Positions 51,580 through 59,992 are shown, counted from the stretch's first letter. The stretch: 64,000 bases of DNA from JAJPKK01 sp963802745 (GCA_963802745.1 CAWDKL010000062.1:16805-80804), one strand, 5' to 3'. The notes: a model not told the origin generated them from the sequence alone. Numbers and translations are program-made.

Positions 51580-51773
51580 GTAGCCCGGGTTGGAGGCGCG
51601 CGGCCGTTGTACGCACGACACCGGCGCCCAGCGCCGCAAACCCGGGGGCCGGGCGCGCCACCAGGGTTGATACCGCATTTGCACGCCCTCCTAACCTGAA
51701 CCGCCGTCCCGGGTTTCGGCGCAGGGCACGTCCTGCGCGGGGGATCGCCGCGCGCCTCAACCCGGGCTACGAT
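51580..51773. repeat. Palindromic-end repeat of the GTAGCCCGGGTT family
   Basis: The left end TGTAGCCCGGGTTGGAGGCG and the right end CGCGCCTCAACCCGGGCTAC are reverse complements, enclosing about 150 bases. The same end motif family (GTAGCCCGGATT / AATCCGGGCTAC) appears at 53996-54345 and 58507-58625. It lies in the gap between the methyltransferase gene and the molybdoprotein gene. Confidence 0.65.
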
Positions 51774-51806
51774 GTTGTGCGCGGTTGCCGCGCCAGCGTA
51801 GCCAGG

Positions 51807-52583
51807 TCAGCTCCCGCTGAACCAGTTATAGCCGCGGTCTTCCCAGTAGCCGCCGAGATTATTGTTCATCACATGCATGCCGATGACATGCTTGGGATTC
51901 TTGAACCCGAGCTTGGTCGGAATCCGGATTTTCATCGGGAACCCGTATTTGCGCGGCAGGATTTCATTGTCGAACCGGAACGTCATCTGGGTCTGCGGAT
52001 GCAGCGCGGTCGGCATGTCGATGGTGGTCGAATAACCCTCGGCACACTGAAACCAGACATATTTGGCCGTCATGTCGGCGCCGATCCGCATGAGGAAGTC
52101 GCGCAACGGCGTGCCGGTCCAGGACCCGATCGCGCTCCAGCCCTCGACGCAGATGTGCCGGGTGATCTGCTTTTCCTGCGGCAGGGCGTAAAGCTCCTCC
52201 AGCGTCCACGGCTTCTTGTTCTCGATGAGCCCGCCGACCTCCAGCATGTAACTCTCGCCGTCCACCTCGGGCGCATCGTCCTCTTCGTAATAGGCATTGA
52301 AGGGGAACGGCCGCGTGATCGCGCTTTCCGGATAGGTCGGCGCAAGCTTGTCGGGGCTGAAAATCAACGCCTGGACCCGGTCGTTGAAATGGGAGAACGC
52401 GTACAGCGCCCGGCCGGCGGTCTCCTGATCGACGATGTCGCAGCCGGTCAGCATGGTGATGGCGCCGAGGCTGGTGGCGCCGCGCAAGAACAGGCGCCGC
52501 GCCGGATCGGGCAGCAGCTTGGCGGCGTCCTTGATCAGCAGCTTCGCATCGACCCCCGGAACGATTTTTGGCCGGCTTGGCAT
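51807..52583 (-). CDS. Sulfite-oxidase-fold molybdoprotein (MsrP/YedY-like)
   Basis: The product has 258 residues from the ATG at 52583, preceded by GGGAGG. A twin-arginine-type signal (ARRLFLRGATSLGAITMLTG) ends in LTGC, so the protein may be a Tat-exported lipoprotein. HICVEGWSAIGSWTG carries the cysteine that ligates molybdenum in the sulfite-oxidase fold; GYSTTIDMPTALHPQT and RKYGFPMKIRIPTKLGFKNP, then KHVIGMHVMNNN, form the pterin-binding region. Homologues reduce methionine sulfoxide or oxidise sulfite in the periplasm. The cytochrome b gene lies 59 bases upstream on the same strand and should donate or accept the electrons, an MsrPQ-like arrangement. Confidence 0.88.
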   Translation of the reverse strand: MPSRPKIVPGVDAKLLIKDAAKLLPDPARRLFLRGATSLGAITMLTGCDIVDQETAGRALYAFSHFNDRVQALIFSPDKLAPTYPESAITRPFPFNAYYEEDDAPEVDGESYMLEVGGLIENKKPWTLEELYALPQEKQITRHICVEGWSAIGSWTGTPLRDFLMRIGADMTAKYVWFQCAEGYSTTIDMPTALHPQTQMTFRFDNEILPRKYGFPMKIRIPTKLGFKNPKHVIGMHVMNNNLGGYWEDRGYNWFSGS

Positions 52584-52642
52584 CGAAACCTCCCGTCGCA
52601 TTTTTGGACCCGCGGAATCTCGCCGGCGGTCCGACTACAACC

Positions 52643-53293
52643 TCAGCGGCCGAGAAGCATCGCCCGCAGGCTCTTCGGCACGAGAATCGCCAGCGTAATA
52701 TGCACCAGCAGGAAGCCCACGATCGCCGCCATCGCGAAGAAGTGAACAAAGCGGGCCGCATTGTAGCCGCCGAATACGGCGGTGATTTCCTGCACCTGCA
52801 CCGGCTTCCAGATCGACAGGCCGGAGATCACGACAACGACGCCGGCGACGATCACGCCGAGGTAGAGCAGGCGCTGCACCGCATTGTAGCTCGACAGATC
52901 GTCGTGGGACAGCCGGCCGGTCAGCGCGGCGCGCAGATCGCGCACCACGTCGCCGAACCGGATCGGCAGCAGCTTGCGGCGGAACCGGCCGGTGGCCATA
53001 CCGAGCCCGATGTAGACGATCCCATTGACCAGGAGCAGCCACATGGCGCCGAAATGCCAGAGCAGCGCGCCCTGCAGCCCACCGAGGCCATCGCCGAGGG
53101 TGACGGCGGGCGGAAACACAAAAGGGAACAGCGGCGAGGCGTCGTAGATGCGCCAGCCCGACGCGACCATCAGGAAGATGGCGACGACGTTTATCCAGTG
53201 GGTGACACGCACCCACAGCGGATGGATGATCGGCGCGGCGGTCCCGGCCAATGCACGGCCGGCAGCGTGGGCCGGGGCGGTTCCTGACGGCAT
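52643..53293 (-). CDS. Cytochrome b561-type membrane protein
   Basis: The product has 216 residues from the ATG at 53293 (GAGGAC upstream). Four membrane segments include HPLWVRVTHWINVVAIFLMV, LLWHFGAMWLLLVNGIVYIG, LGVIVAGVVVVISGLSIW and FVHFFAMAAIVGFLLVHITL. Histidines in THW, WHF, FVHFF and LLVHI are placed to ligate two b haems. It is probably the membrane electron carrier for the molybdoprotein encoded immediately downstream, linking it to the quinone pool. The pair would form a two-gene operon. Confidence 0.88.
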   Translation of the reverse strand: MPSGTAPAHAAGRALAGTAAPIIHPLWVRVTHWINVVAIFLMVASGWRIYDASPLFPFVFPPAVTLGDGLGGLQGALLWHFGAMWLLLVNGIVYIGLGMATGRFRRKLLPIRFGDVVRDLRAALTGRLSHDDLSSYNAVQRLLYLGVIVAGVVVVISGLSIWKPVQVQEITAVFGGYNAARFVHFFAMAAIVGFLLVHITLAILVPKSLRAMLLGR

Positions 53294-53476
53294 TTTTTTC
53301 GGGTCCTCGTGCCGGATGGGCCGGTTATCTTCAGCAATAGTCCGGACCTCCGTCCATGACAACGCCACGGCCCGCGGCATCCGCCCTAACCGCGACCGAA
53401 GCGGCGTGCAAATGCAGAGCGCGGCGACCGTCCCGCATTGGGCGCGGTCATGCGGCCAGTCCCGACCTCCGTGGGA

Positions 53477-53869
53477 TCAATGCGCACACTGGCCGATATA
53501 CGACGACCCCAGCTGATTGGGACCAAGCCCTGCCCCGGCGCCGGCCTGCAGGCAGCGCGTGACACGGTCGCCAAAACTGTTCTGTCCGCGGACCAGCGGT
53601 GGCGGCACCACGACCGTGCGGCCGTGGCGCGTCTGCACATAGCGCGTGCCGTGGCTCCGGCCCGTCGATCGCCGCACGCTGTCATACGGCGCCCCCCCGA
53701 AGCCGCCCGACGCTCCAATATTTGCAGAACCGAGCCCTCCGGAAGAATGCAGCGGCATGATCGGCGGCGGCGGCGTGAACTGCTGCTGCACCGGCTGGGC
53801 ACGAACCGGTTCCACTGCCGCCACGGCGGCGCCGGCCAGCATCGCGGATAAAATTGCGGCTCGGATCAT
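53477..53869 (-). CDS. Small exported protein of unknown function
   Basis: The product has 130 residues from the ATG at 53869. A signal peptide (MIRAAILSAMLAGAAVAAVE) precedes a Gln/Pro-rich (QPVQQQFTPPPPIMPLHSSG) and Gly-rich segment (GLGSANIGASGGFGGAPYDS), then GTRYVQTRHGRTVVVPPP. It ends GLGPNQLGSSYIGQCAH. Two cysteines near the end (RCLQ, GQCAH) could pair. The last ~20 codons recur in degraded form at 54351-54412, on the other side of a 185-bp duplication. No family recognised. Confidence 0.55.
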   Translation of the reverse strand: MIRAAILSAMLAGAAVAAVEPVRAQPVQQQFTPPPPIMPLHSSGGLGSANIGASGGFGGAPYDSVRRSTGRSHGTRYVQTRHGRTVVVPPPLVRGQNSFGDRVTRCLQAGAGAGLGPNQLGSSYIGQCAH

Positions 53870-53995
53870 GGTCGCGCTCCTGCGTCATCGCTACTGAAAT
53901 GGGGTGAGCTACCGGAACAAAAAGCCGTGATGACGCAAACGTGCATGGGAGTGCCGTCGTCCGCCGGGCATCTGCTGCCGATCTGATCACCGCGC

Positions 53996-54345
53996 CGTAG
54001 CCCGCATTGTAGCGGAGCAAAGCGTAGCGCAAATGCGGGGGCGGTCGTCGCCGGCCGCCATGGCTTGGCCTATGCGTATTGACCCCGCATGCGGCGTGCT
54101 CCGCCGCTGCCCCCGGATTTCCGGACCGCGAAAAGGCGGTCCTGCAATCCGGGCTACGGCGCTGATCCAAATCACCGCGCCGTAGCCCGCATTGTAGCGG
54201 AGCAAAGCGCAGCGCAAATGCGGGGGCGGTCGTCGCCGGCCGCCATGGCTTGGCCTATGCGTATTGACCCCGCATGCGGCGTGCTCCGCCGCTGCCCCCG
54301 GATTTCCGGACCGCGAAAAGGCGGTCCTGCAATCCGGGCTACGGC
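53996..54345. repeat. Two nearly identical 185-bp direct repeats with palindromic ends
   Basis: The unit starting CGTAGCCCGCATTGTAGCGG at 53996 recurs at 54181. Over the shared length I see a single clear base difference inside the unit (GCGTAGC versus GCGCAGC). Each copy ends in CAATCCGGGCTACGGCG, the reverse complement of its start motif, so each is a palindromic element of the GTAGCCCG family. Near-identity means the duplication is recent. It lies between the small exported protein gene and the protease-like gene. Confidence 0.9.
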
Positions 54346-54350
54346 GCCCC

Positions 54351-54412
54351 CAATGCGCACACCGGCCGATATGCGATGCCGGCTGATCCGAACCAGGTTT
54401 TGCGCCGGTCGC
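54351..54412 (-). pseudogene. Degraded copy of the 3' end of the 53477 gene
   Basis: AATGCGCACACCGGCCGATA at 54352 onward is close to AATGCGCACACTGGCCGATA at 53479 onward, and similarity continues for about 60 bases. On the minus strand it reads SHIGRCAH in place of SSYIGQCAH. The stop codon and all upstream parts are missing. It suggests that a larger segment was duplicated together with the repeat unit and then eroded. Confidence 0.45.
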
Positions 54413-54417
54413 AGGCG

Positions 54418-55029
54418 TCACGACCCGAACAGCAGCCGGCTGATAGCCCGGTAACCAGGCCCCAGTTCCGTCGCGAACAGTCCGGTGGCGGCAATCACGG
54501 CCAGCGCGAGGCCACAATAGGGCGCGATCCGGCGCAGGAATTTATCCAACGCCGGCACCGCCGCGGTGAGGAGATGGGCGCCGGTCAGCGGCGGAACGGG
54601 AAGCAGATTGAACAGCGCGAACCACACGCTCAGCTGCCCGACCGTTTCGACCCACGAGAAGGCGGTCACGGACACGGTGTCGGATAACTGCGCCAGCACC
54701 CACGGACGTATGAGCCGCAGCGCCACGGCGCTCGCCAGCGTTGCGGCCGCGGCAACCGCCACGATGATCACGAGCCCGGCGCGGCCGAGGCGCAGCGCGG
54801 CCGGATCGACGGCGATGGGCCGGATCCATCCGACCGAGAACAGCACGCCGGATACGGTGCCGACGATGTCGAGATGGGCGAGCGGATTGAGGCTGCGCCG
54901 GTCATCCCAGCGGGGGCCAAAGTCTCCCATGGCGACGGCCGTTGCCGCGACCGCGAAGCCATGCACCGCCGCGATGAACACATAGGCGACGAGGCGCAGC
55001 ACCAATTGCTGCAGCGTCAGATCGCTCAT
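54418..55029 (-). CDS. Site-2-protease-like (M50) membrane protein lacking its zinc motif
   Basis: The product has 203 residues with about five membrane segments (LVLRLVAYVFIAAVHGFAVA, then GLVIIVAVAAAATLASAVAL, and SVWFALFNLLPVPPLTGAHL). Order and landmark motifs follow prokaryotic M50 proteases: a first transmembrane helix where HExxH should be, then SLNPLAHLDIVG, then FNLLPVPPLTG where N-PDG is usual. Here the catalytic HExxH is replaced by HGFAV and the second aspartate (PDG) by PLTG. It therefore keeps the fold but should not cleave peptides. It may be a pseudoprotease scaffold. No substrate gene is evident next to it. Confidence 0.75.
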   Translation of the reverse strand: MSDLTLQQLVLRLVAYVFIAAVHGFAVAATAVAMGDFGPRWDDRRSLNPLAHLDIVGTVSGVLFSVGWIRPIAVDPAALRLGRAGLVIIVAVAAAATLASAVALRLIRPWVLAQLSDTVSVTAFSWVETVGQLSVWFALFNLLPVPPLTGAHLLTAAVPALDKFLRRIAPYCGLALAVIAATGLFATELGPGYRAISRLLFGS

Positions 55030-55067
55030 GCCGCCACCCCGTGGTCATCGTCGCGCAAGGAACACCC

Positions 55068-55529
55068 CTATTTCTTCATGGTCATCTTGCGCTGGGCGTC
55101 CGCATCGGCGGTAAGCTCTTCGCTGCCGGCTTCGTAGCCGTTGCTCGACAGCAGAAAGGCCGTTAGATCGACATAGGATTGCGGGCTGAGCTGCCCGGGC
55201 CGGTCCGGTGGCATCAATGTATTCATATAGCCGAACAGCCCCGACACGTCCCCCGAACCCCAGTGCTGGCGGAAATACGAACCTTTCAGCGGCGCGCCGC
55301 CGAATTCGCCGTTGTCGAGGGTGGAGCCGTGGCAGTCCTGGCAATTGCGCTGGTAGATCGTCCTGCCGCGCTGCACCTGCTCTTGCGTGAAGGCCGGAGG
55401 CCGCTGCCCGGCGCCCTGGGCGGCGGATTTCGGGGGCGCGGCAACAGCCGCGATCACGGTCATGCCGAGCGCCAGGACGGCGGTGCGCATAGAGGGGTGC
55501 GCGGTGTCGGATGGCTTGCGCGTAACCAT
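55068..55529 (-). CDS. Periplasmic c-type cytochrome
   Basis: The product has about 153 residues; the ATG at 55529 follows GGGAG, and ATG at 55547 or 55490 are alternatives. MRTAVLALGMTVIAAVAAPP acts as a signal peptide. The single haem motif CQDCHGSTL is near residue 70, after RGRTIYQRN. YMNTLMPPDRPGQLSPQSYV supplies the distal Met region. This matches cytochrome c family members that accept electrons from periplasmic dehydrogenases such as quinoproteins. It is convergent or unlinked with respect to its neighbours, and no dehydrogenase gene is adjacent. Confidence 0.9.
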   Translation of the reverse strand: MVTRKPSDTAHPSMRTAVLALGMTVIAAVAAPPKSAAQGAGQRPPAFTQEQVQRGRTIYQRNCQDCHGSTLDNGEFGGAPLKGSYFRQHWGSGDVSGLFGYMNTLMPPDRPGQLSPQSYVDLTAFLLSSNGYEAGSEELTADADAQRKMTMKK

Positions 55530-55757
55530 GGAGAACTCCCAATGCATGGCCTTGATGAGCCGATGTTTGCGTCAAGCTATGGCAAATTCCGGCGCGGAAT
55601 TTAACTGCTTTGTGGGCGGCATCGATTTTGTCGCGCGGCCCCCTCTCCCGGTACGCGGACAAAGACTGGGTGCGGCAGCGGGCGCTTGCTTTTGCCCGGC
55701 GCCGGGACGATGAGTTCGCGCGAAATCCACGTCGAAGCAAATCGGAAAGTCACGCCC

Positions 55758-56738
55758 ATGAAACATCGGTTGATCGCGGTCGCCGCGATGATCGCTACGG
55801 CGGTCGCCGTGGCCGGACCGGCCGCCAGCGCGCAAGGAACGGATCCGTCCAGCTATCCGACCAAGCCGCTCCGGCTCATCATCCCCGAGGTCGTCGGCTC
55901 CGCCGCCGACCTGATGTCGCGCATCATCGGCCAGCGGATCGGCGAGGCGCTCGGACAGCCCGTGACTTACGAAAACCTGTTCCTCGAAGCCGGGGTGCAG
56001 AAGGGCATCGCCGCCGCGCCGGACGGCTATACGCTGATCTATGGATCATCCGGCAATCTGGCACTGCTGCCGCATGTGAAGAAGGTGGCGTTCGATCCGA
56101 TCAAGGATTTGACGCCGGTGGCGCGCTTCGTGGTGCAGCCGACGCTGCTGGCCGTCAATCCGGGTTTGCCGGCCAAGTCCGTTCAGGACCTGGTGGCGAT
56201 GATCAAGGCGGCGCCCGGCACGCTGCGGATGTTGACGGCGGGTGCCGGAACCGCCGGCCATTTTGCCGGCGAAATGTTCATCGCGGCCGCCGGGATCAAG
56301 CCGGTCGTGGTGCACTACAAGGGCGGGGGCCCGGCGATCGAGGCCGTGGTGAACAACGATTCGCAATGGACGATGGCACCGATCGCGGGCCGGATGCCGC
56401 ATGTGCGGTCCGGCAAGCTGCGGGCGCTGGCGGTCGCCGGCCCCGCACGCCTTGCGCTGCTGCCGGACGTGCCGACGATTTCGGAAACCGGGTATCCGGG
56501 GTTCGATGCGGTCGGCTGGGGCGGCATCTTCGTGCCCAACGGCACGCCGCAGCCGGTGATCGACAAGCTCCAGGGCGCCATCGCCAAGGCGGTGACGCTT
56601 CCGGAAGCCCGCAAGCAATTCGAGGAGCAGGGCACCGCAGCGGCCGGCAGCACCCAGGCCGAGATGGCAAAGATGCTGCGGGACGATTACGCCCGGTTCG
56701 GCCGGCTCGCCAAAAGCCTTGGGCTGAGCGTTGACTGA
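55758..56738 (+). CDS. Tripartite-tricarboxylate (Bug) substrate-binding protein
   Basis: The product has 326 residues from the ATG at 55758. A signal peptide (KHRLIAVAAMIATAVAVAGP, then AASAQ) is followed by YPTKPLRLIIPEVVGSAADL; the usual PFPAGG loop is here PEVVGS, a variant. VTYENLFLEAGVQKGIAAAP, FDPIKDLTPVARFVVQPTLL and VVHYKGGGPAIEAVVNND, then VPNGTPQPVIDKLQGAIAKA, complete the family pattern. It should bind a carboxylate-containing compound in the periplasm. The membrane partners TctAB are not present. The altered first loop suggests a different ligand from the 24740 paralogue. Confidence 0.92.
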   Translation: MKHRLIAVAAMIATAVAVAGPAASAQGTDPSSYPTKPLRLIIPEVVGSAADLMSRIIGQRIGEALGQPVTYENLFLEAGVQKGIAAAPDGYTLIYGSSGNLALLPHVKKVAFDPIKDLTPVARFVVQPTLLAVNPGLPAKSVQDLVAMIKAAPGTLRMLTAGAGTAGHFAGEMFIAAAGIKPVVVHYKGGGPAIEAVVNNDSQWTMAPIAGRMPHVRSGKLRALAVAGPARLALLPDVPTISETGYPGFDAVGWGGIFVPNGTPQPVIDKLQGAIAKAVTLPEARKQFEEQGTAAAGSTQAEMAKMLRDDYARFGRLAKSLGLSVD

Positions 56739-56806
56739 GGGTTTATAGGCCGAACGTCGGACGCGTTTGGCATAAGGCGACGCCGAGATTAAGTGGTCCG
56801 AAGGCT

Positions 56807-56912
56807 GTCATGCCCCGCAAAAGCGGGGCATCCAGTAACCCCCGCGTCATGGGCTGTGCACCAATCGAGTTCCGGGGTTACCGGATCGCCCGCCTTCGCG
56901 GGCGATGACAGC
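56807..56912. repeat. REP-like nested palindrome
   Basis: TGTCATGCCCCGCAAAAGCG with GGGCATCCAGTAACCCC on the left and GGGGTTACCGGATCGCCCGC with GCGGGCGATGACAGC on the right form an outer inverted repeat, and each arm has its own small hairpin. This closely follows the REP elements frequent in Bradyrhizobium genomes. It lies in the gap after the Bug receptor gene and before the MBL-fold gene, so it may also act as a terminator region. Confidence 0.8.
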
Positions 56913-56993
56913 AAAGTAAAGCGTTTATTTCTCGGCGGCACTCACGTTTGTCAAAGCCTTTCCGGCTCGGCAAACACTACAAGGTGAGGTAAT

Positions 56994-57863
56994 ATGCAAA
57001 CCCTCAAGATCGGCGACGTCACCATCACCAGCATCATCGAGCGCGACGGGCCGTGGCGGCGGCCCGAGGAGATGTTCCCGAACTACGAGCCCGTTGCCGG
57101 ACGGCGCCATCTCGCCGAGCTCGATCCGGTGGTGTTCGACCCGGTATCCGGCCGCCTGGTGATTACCTACCAGACCTATGTGGTGCGCACGCCAAGACAC
57201 ACTATTCTGGTGGATACCTGCACCGGCGAGGACAAGGGCTATCCGCCGCCGATGGATTTTCCGAAGCAACCATGGCTCGACGGCTTCCGCGCCGCCGGCT
57301 TGCGGTTCGAGCACATCGACTTCGTGTTCTGCACGCACCTGCACATCGACCATTGCGGCTGGAATACGGTGCTGCGCGGCGGCCGCTGGGTGCCGACGTT
57401 CCCGAACGCGAAATACGTGTTCCACAAGCGCGAATACGCAGCCTGGGAGGAGGCGACCAAGCGCGGCGATACGCCACCAGGCAATGTGTGGCGGTTCAAT
57501 TGTGAGCCGGTGGTCGCGGCCGGCCAGGCGCTGCTGGTGGACGACGATTTCCAACTCGACGATACGCTGACTTTGATACCGACGCCCGGCCATTCGCCGT
57601 GCCATTGCTGCGTCAATATCCGCTCCAACGGGCAGCGTGCGGTCATCGTCGGCGATCTCATGCATCACGCGCTGCAATGCCGCGAGCCGGACTGGTCGAC
57701 GATCTTCGATTGGGACCGGGCGCAGGCGGCGCTTTCGCGCCGCCGCTTCCTGGGCGAGATCGCCGGGAGCGGCACGTTCGTGCTGCCGATCCATTTTCCG
57801 CATCCGACCACCGGGCTGGTCGAGCCGGACGGCGAGCGGTTCCGGTACAGGTTCGTGCGGTAG
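56994..57863 (+). CDS. Metallo-beta-lactamase-fold hydrolase (lactonase-like)
   Basis: The product has 289 residues from the ATG at 56994 (AAGGTGAGG upstream). No signal peptide is visible, so it should be cytoplasmic. DVTITSIIERDGPWRRPEEM opens the family; FVFCTHLHIDHCGWNTVLRG near residue 115 is the HxHxDH zinc motif, LIPTPGHSPCHCCVNIRSNG and AVIVGDLMHHALQCREPDWS supply further ligands, and VLPIHFPHPTTGLVE is near the end. This subgroup includes AHL lactonases (AiiA-like) and other ester/lactone hydrolases. Quorum-quenching activity is possible but not shown. Confidence 0.88.
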   Translation: MQTLKIGDVTITSIIERDGPWRRPEEMFPNYEPVAGRRHLAELDPVVFDPVSGRLVITYQTYVVRTPRHTILVDTCTGEDKGYPPPMDFPKQPWLDGFRAAGLRFEHIDFVFCTHLHIDHCGWNTVLRGGRWVPTFPNAKYVFHKREYAAWEEATKRGDTPPGNVWRFNCEPVVAAGQALLVDDDFQLDDTLTLIPTPGHSPCHCCVNIRSNGQRAVIVGDLMHHALQCREPDWSTIFDWDRAQAALSRRRFLGEIAGSGTFVLPIHFPHPTTGLVEPDGERFRYRFVR

Positions 57864-57946
57864 GCGGCGGCGCCCCGCACATGCGGCGAACACCGCAGGG
57901 CCGCGGCGCGGTTGAACTTTTTGTCCATGCCGGCCCACTGATCCTC

Positions 57947-58117
57947 ATGAGCAACGAAACGTTCCTTGGCGTTGTCGCCGCAATCATCCTCGTCCTGCTG
58001 GGTTCGATGTTTATTCAAAAGTATCAGGACTGTGCGGAGCACGGTGGCAAGGCATGTCCGGTATACCATCTCCGCTCGCAGGTGGCCCGTGTGCCACTGA
58101 TGTGTCACGTAACGTGA
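57947..58117 (+). CDS. Very small membrane protein, hypothetical
   Basis: The frame starting at the ATG at 57947 encodes 56 residues. It has one hydrophobic segment (TFLGVVAAIILVLLGSMFIQ) followed by a short basic, cysteine-containing tail (KYQDCAEHGGKACPVYHLRS). No strong ribosome-binding site is seen, and the frame is open far upstream because of high GC. The single-segment pattern supports a real small protein, but its function is unknown. Confidence 0.4.
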   Translation: MSNETFLGVVAAIILVLLGSMFIQKYQDCAEHGGKACPVYHLRSQVARVPLMCHVT

Positions 58118-58276
58118 AAATCAAGCCAGCGCACGTTCGCGGCCACGTCGTTGACGAGCCGGTAACTGACGACGTGCAACCTCGGTAAGGCGTGCTAACC
58201 AATCGACCATGGAAATTCGCCCGACCTTGATCCTGACGATACTTTATTCAAGAATATGAGATCGATGGAGGCAATC

Positions 58277-58462
58277 ATGGGATCTCTGCAAGAGTCCACG
58301 CCGGTCCTTATCAAGCGCTATGGCCGTTGTCGCCTCTACGACACCATCCATTGCCGCTATCTGGCCGTCGAAGACCTTCGCCGATGGGTGGCTAATGGCA
58401 TCAATTTCGTGGTGATGGATGCGGAAACCGGCGCCGACGTGACGCGCGTTCTGCTGGCGTAA
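58277..58462 (+). CDS. Stand-alone PhaR-type DNA-binding domain protein
   Basis: The product has 61 residues from the ATG at 58277, directly after GGAGG; the ATG at 58256 has no such site. VLIKRYGRCRLYDTIHCRYL with AVEDLRRWVANGINFVVMDA and ETGADVTRVLL matches the N-terminal DNA-binding domain (PHB_acc_N) of PhaR, which represses phasin and polyhydroxyalkanoate genes. The C-terminal PHB-binding domain is missing; the normal PhaR is about three times longer. It could be a single-domain regulator or an antagonist of full-length PhaR. No pha genes are nearby. Confidence 0.8.
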   Translation: MGSLQESTPVLIKRYGRCRLYDTIHCRYLAVEDLRRWVANGINFVVMDAETGADVTRVLLA

Positions 58463-58506
58463 ATCCAAACCCCGCCGCGAAACGGAGAGGATAAGGTTAT
58501 TGTGCA

Positions 58507-58625
58507 GGCCCGTCGCCCGGATTGGAGGCGAAGCCGGAAATCCGGGACAGCCGACCCGAAATAGCCGCGGCAGCCGGCCCGGCGCGGCCGTCCCGGATTT
58601 TCGCTGCGCTACAATCCGGGCTACA
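58507..58625. repeat. Palindromic repeat of the GTAGCCCGGATT family
   Basis: The left part GTCGCCCGGATTGGAGGCGA and the right end TACAATCCGGGCTACAC are reverse-complementary, with internal CCGGAAATCCGGGAC and CCCGGATTTTCG segments that can pair as well. It is a member of the same dispersed family as 51580-51773 and 53996-54345. It separates the PhaR-domain gene from the convergent gene at 58634. Confidence 0.65.
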
Positions 58626-58633
58626 CGCCGCGC

Positions 58634-59555
58634 TCAAAAATCCGGCGTCTCGGCTTCCGGAAGCGGGAACAGGTTGTGGCCGAAGCGGTCGGGATTGTTC
58701 TCGGCGCAGATGAACTCCCGCCACGGGCGCTCCTGCTTGCGCCAGCGCGCCGTCATGTACATCGGCTCGTTGAAGGTGCCCGGATCCTCGACCGTGACGA
58801 AGGCGTCGAGGTGCTTTTCGTCCGCGCTGAGCTTGAAGCGCTCCACCACGTGCAGTTTTTCGGTGTGCGGCGTGCGGAACATGTCGAGATAGCTGAAATG
58901 CGTTGACAAGCCGATGGTGTCGACGACCAGTTCGCCGTTCTCATAGCGGCCGATCGATTCGCCGAACCAGGACGGCTTGACCTGCTCGGAATGCTGGTCG
59001 GTCATATAGATGTGGCGCGTCAGCGAGTCGCGCTCCCACAGCATATGCACCACCTTCGGGCCTTGCAGGAAGAACAGCGGTTCCGTCGTCCACAGCAGCT
59101 GGCCGGGGACGCTCCCCGGATAGCAGCGCGAGGTGGCGAGGAACGGCATCCCGCGTTTGCCGGTCAGCACCTCCTCGTTGGAAAACCGCATCTGCTCGGC
59201 CGCCCAGGGTTTTAGAAATCGGGTCCAAATAATCCCCGATGGCGACTGTCACTTGCTGGCCGGGACCGCGGCCCAAATTGCCGCGCAGCGGATAATCCGG
59301 GTGAGCCTTGATCGGCCCGCGCCGCCCGGCCGGCGGATTGAGCCAGCCGTCGCCATAAAGGGCGTTGCGGTCGTCCTCCCGGACCCGGACCCAGCCGAAC
59401 GTGCTGGAGGCAAGCTGCGGAATCTTGCCGCTCTCCTGGCCAAGTGCGCTGCCGCCGGCGCACGCCGCAATGCAGGCGCTGCCGGCCCATACGCCGATCC
59501 AGCGCGCGGCGCGTGCGCAAGTGCCCCAACTGGTTTGCCCGAACCGTGACATCAT
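58634..59555 (-). CDS. Exported protein of unknown function, frameshifted
   Basis: The start ATG at 59555 follows AAGGGAGCAA. A signal region (WIGVWAGSACIAACAGGSAL, then GQ) leads into IPQLASSTFGWVRVREDDRN and VTVAIGDYLDPISK. An extra A in a run of four near 59213 shifts the frame, and the rest reads KPWAAEQMRFSNEEVLTGKR, GQLLWTTEPLFFLQGPKVVH and DTIGLSTHFSYLDMFRTPHT to the stop at 58634. Corrected length is 306 residues. It resembles exported DUF-type proteins found next to quinoproteins or oxidases, without known activity. The homopolymer at the break favours a sequence error. Confidence 0.7.
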
Positions 59556-59729
59556 CCATTGCTCCCTTCGCGGGACGACCGCCAGCTTCTCGCGGCTGAC
59601 CGGATCGCATCCCGCGGCCCTCGATGTTGTGCGAAAAGCCAAGCCCCAATGCGCGCGCCAACGCAAGCCGATTCCTCGTTCGGAAGGTGATGCGGGCATG
59701 TGCGATCCGTGCGGCCGCGCCAGGATGCG

Positions 59730-59925
59730 CCCGCCCCCTCTCCCCATCGTCCTTCACGATGGGGAGAGGGTTGGGGTGAGGGGCAGGTGTCGGCGCAGGC
59801 GGCGCGGCCGATCGTCTCTGGCAGCTGCAAGCAATGCGCCCCCCAACGCCCTCACGTGCCCCTGCCCCTCACCCCAACCCTCTCCCCACGGCGTGAAGAA
59901 CGCCGCGGGGAGAGGGGGAGCGGGC
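59730..59925. repeat. Single copy of the nested-palindrome element
   Basis: Hairpin A (CTCTCCCCATCG, loop TCCTTCA, CGATGGGGAGAG) and hairpin B (CTCTCCCCACGGCG, loop TGAAGAA, CGCCGCGGGGAGAG) are spaced as in the array at 8481-9165 and the inner spacer still aligns. The copy is diverged and not in tandem. The presence of the same composite at two loci 50 kb apart shows that it is a dispersed family. Confidence 0.85.
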
Positions 59926-59992
59926 GTAATTCCGGGTAAAGTAAACGGTATTGGGTCTAGGCGGGTCTAGGCGCGATGCTTGAAGGCAAGCT

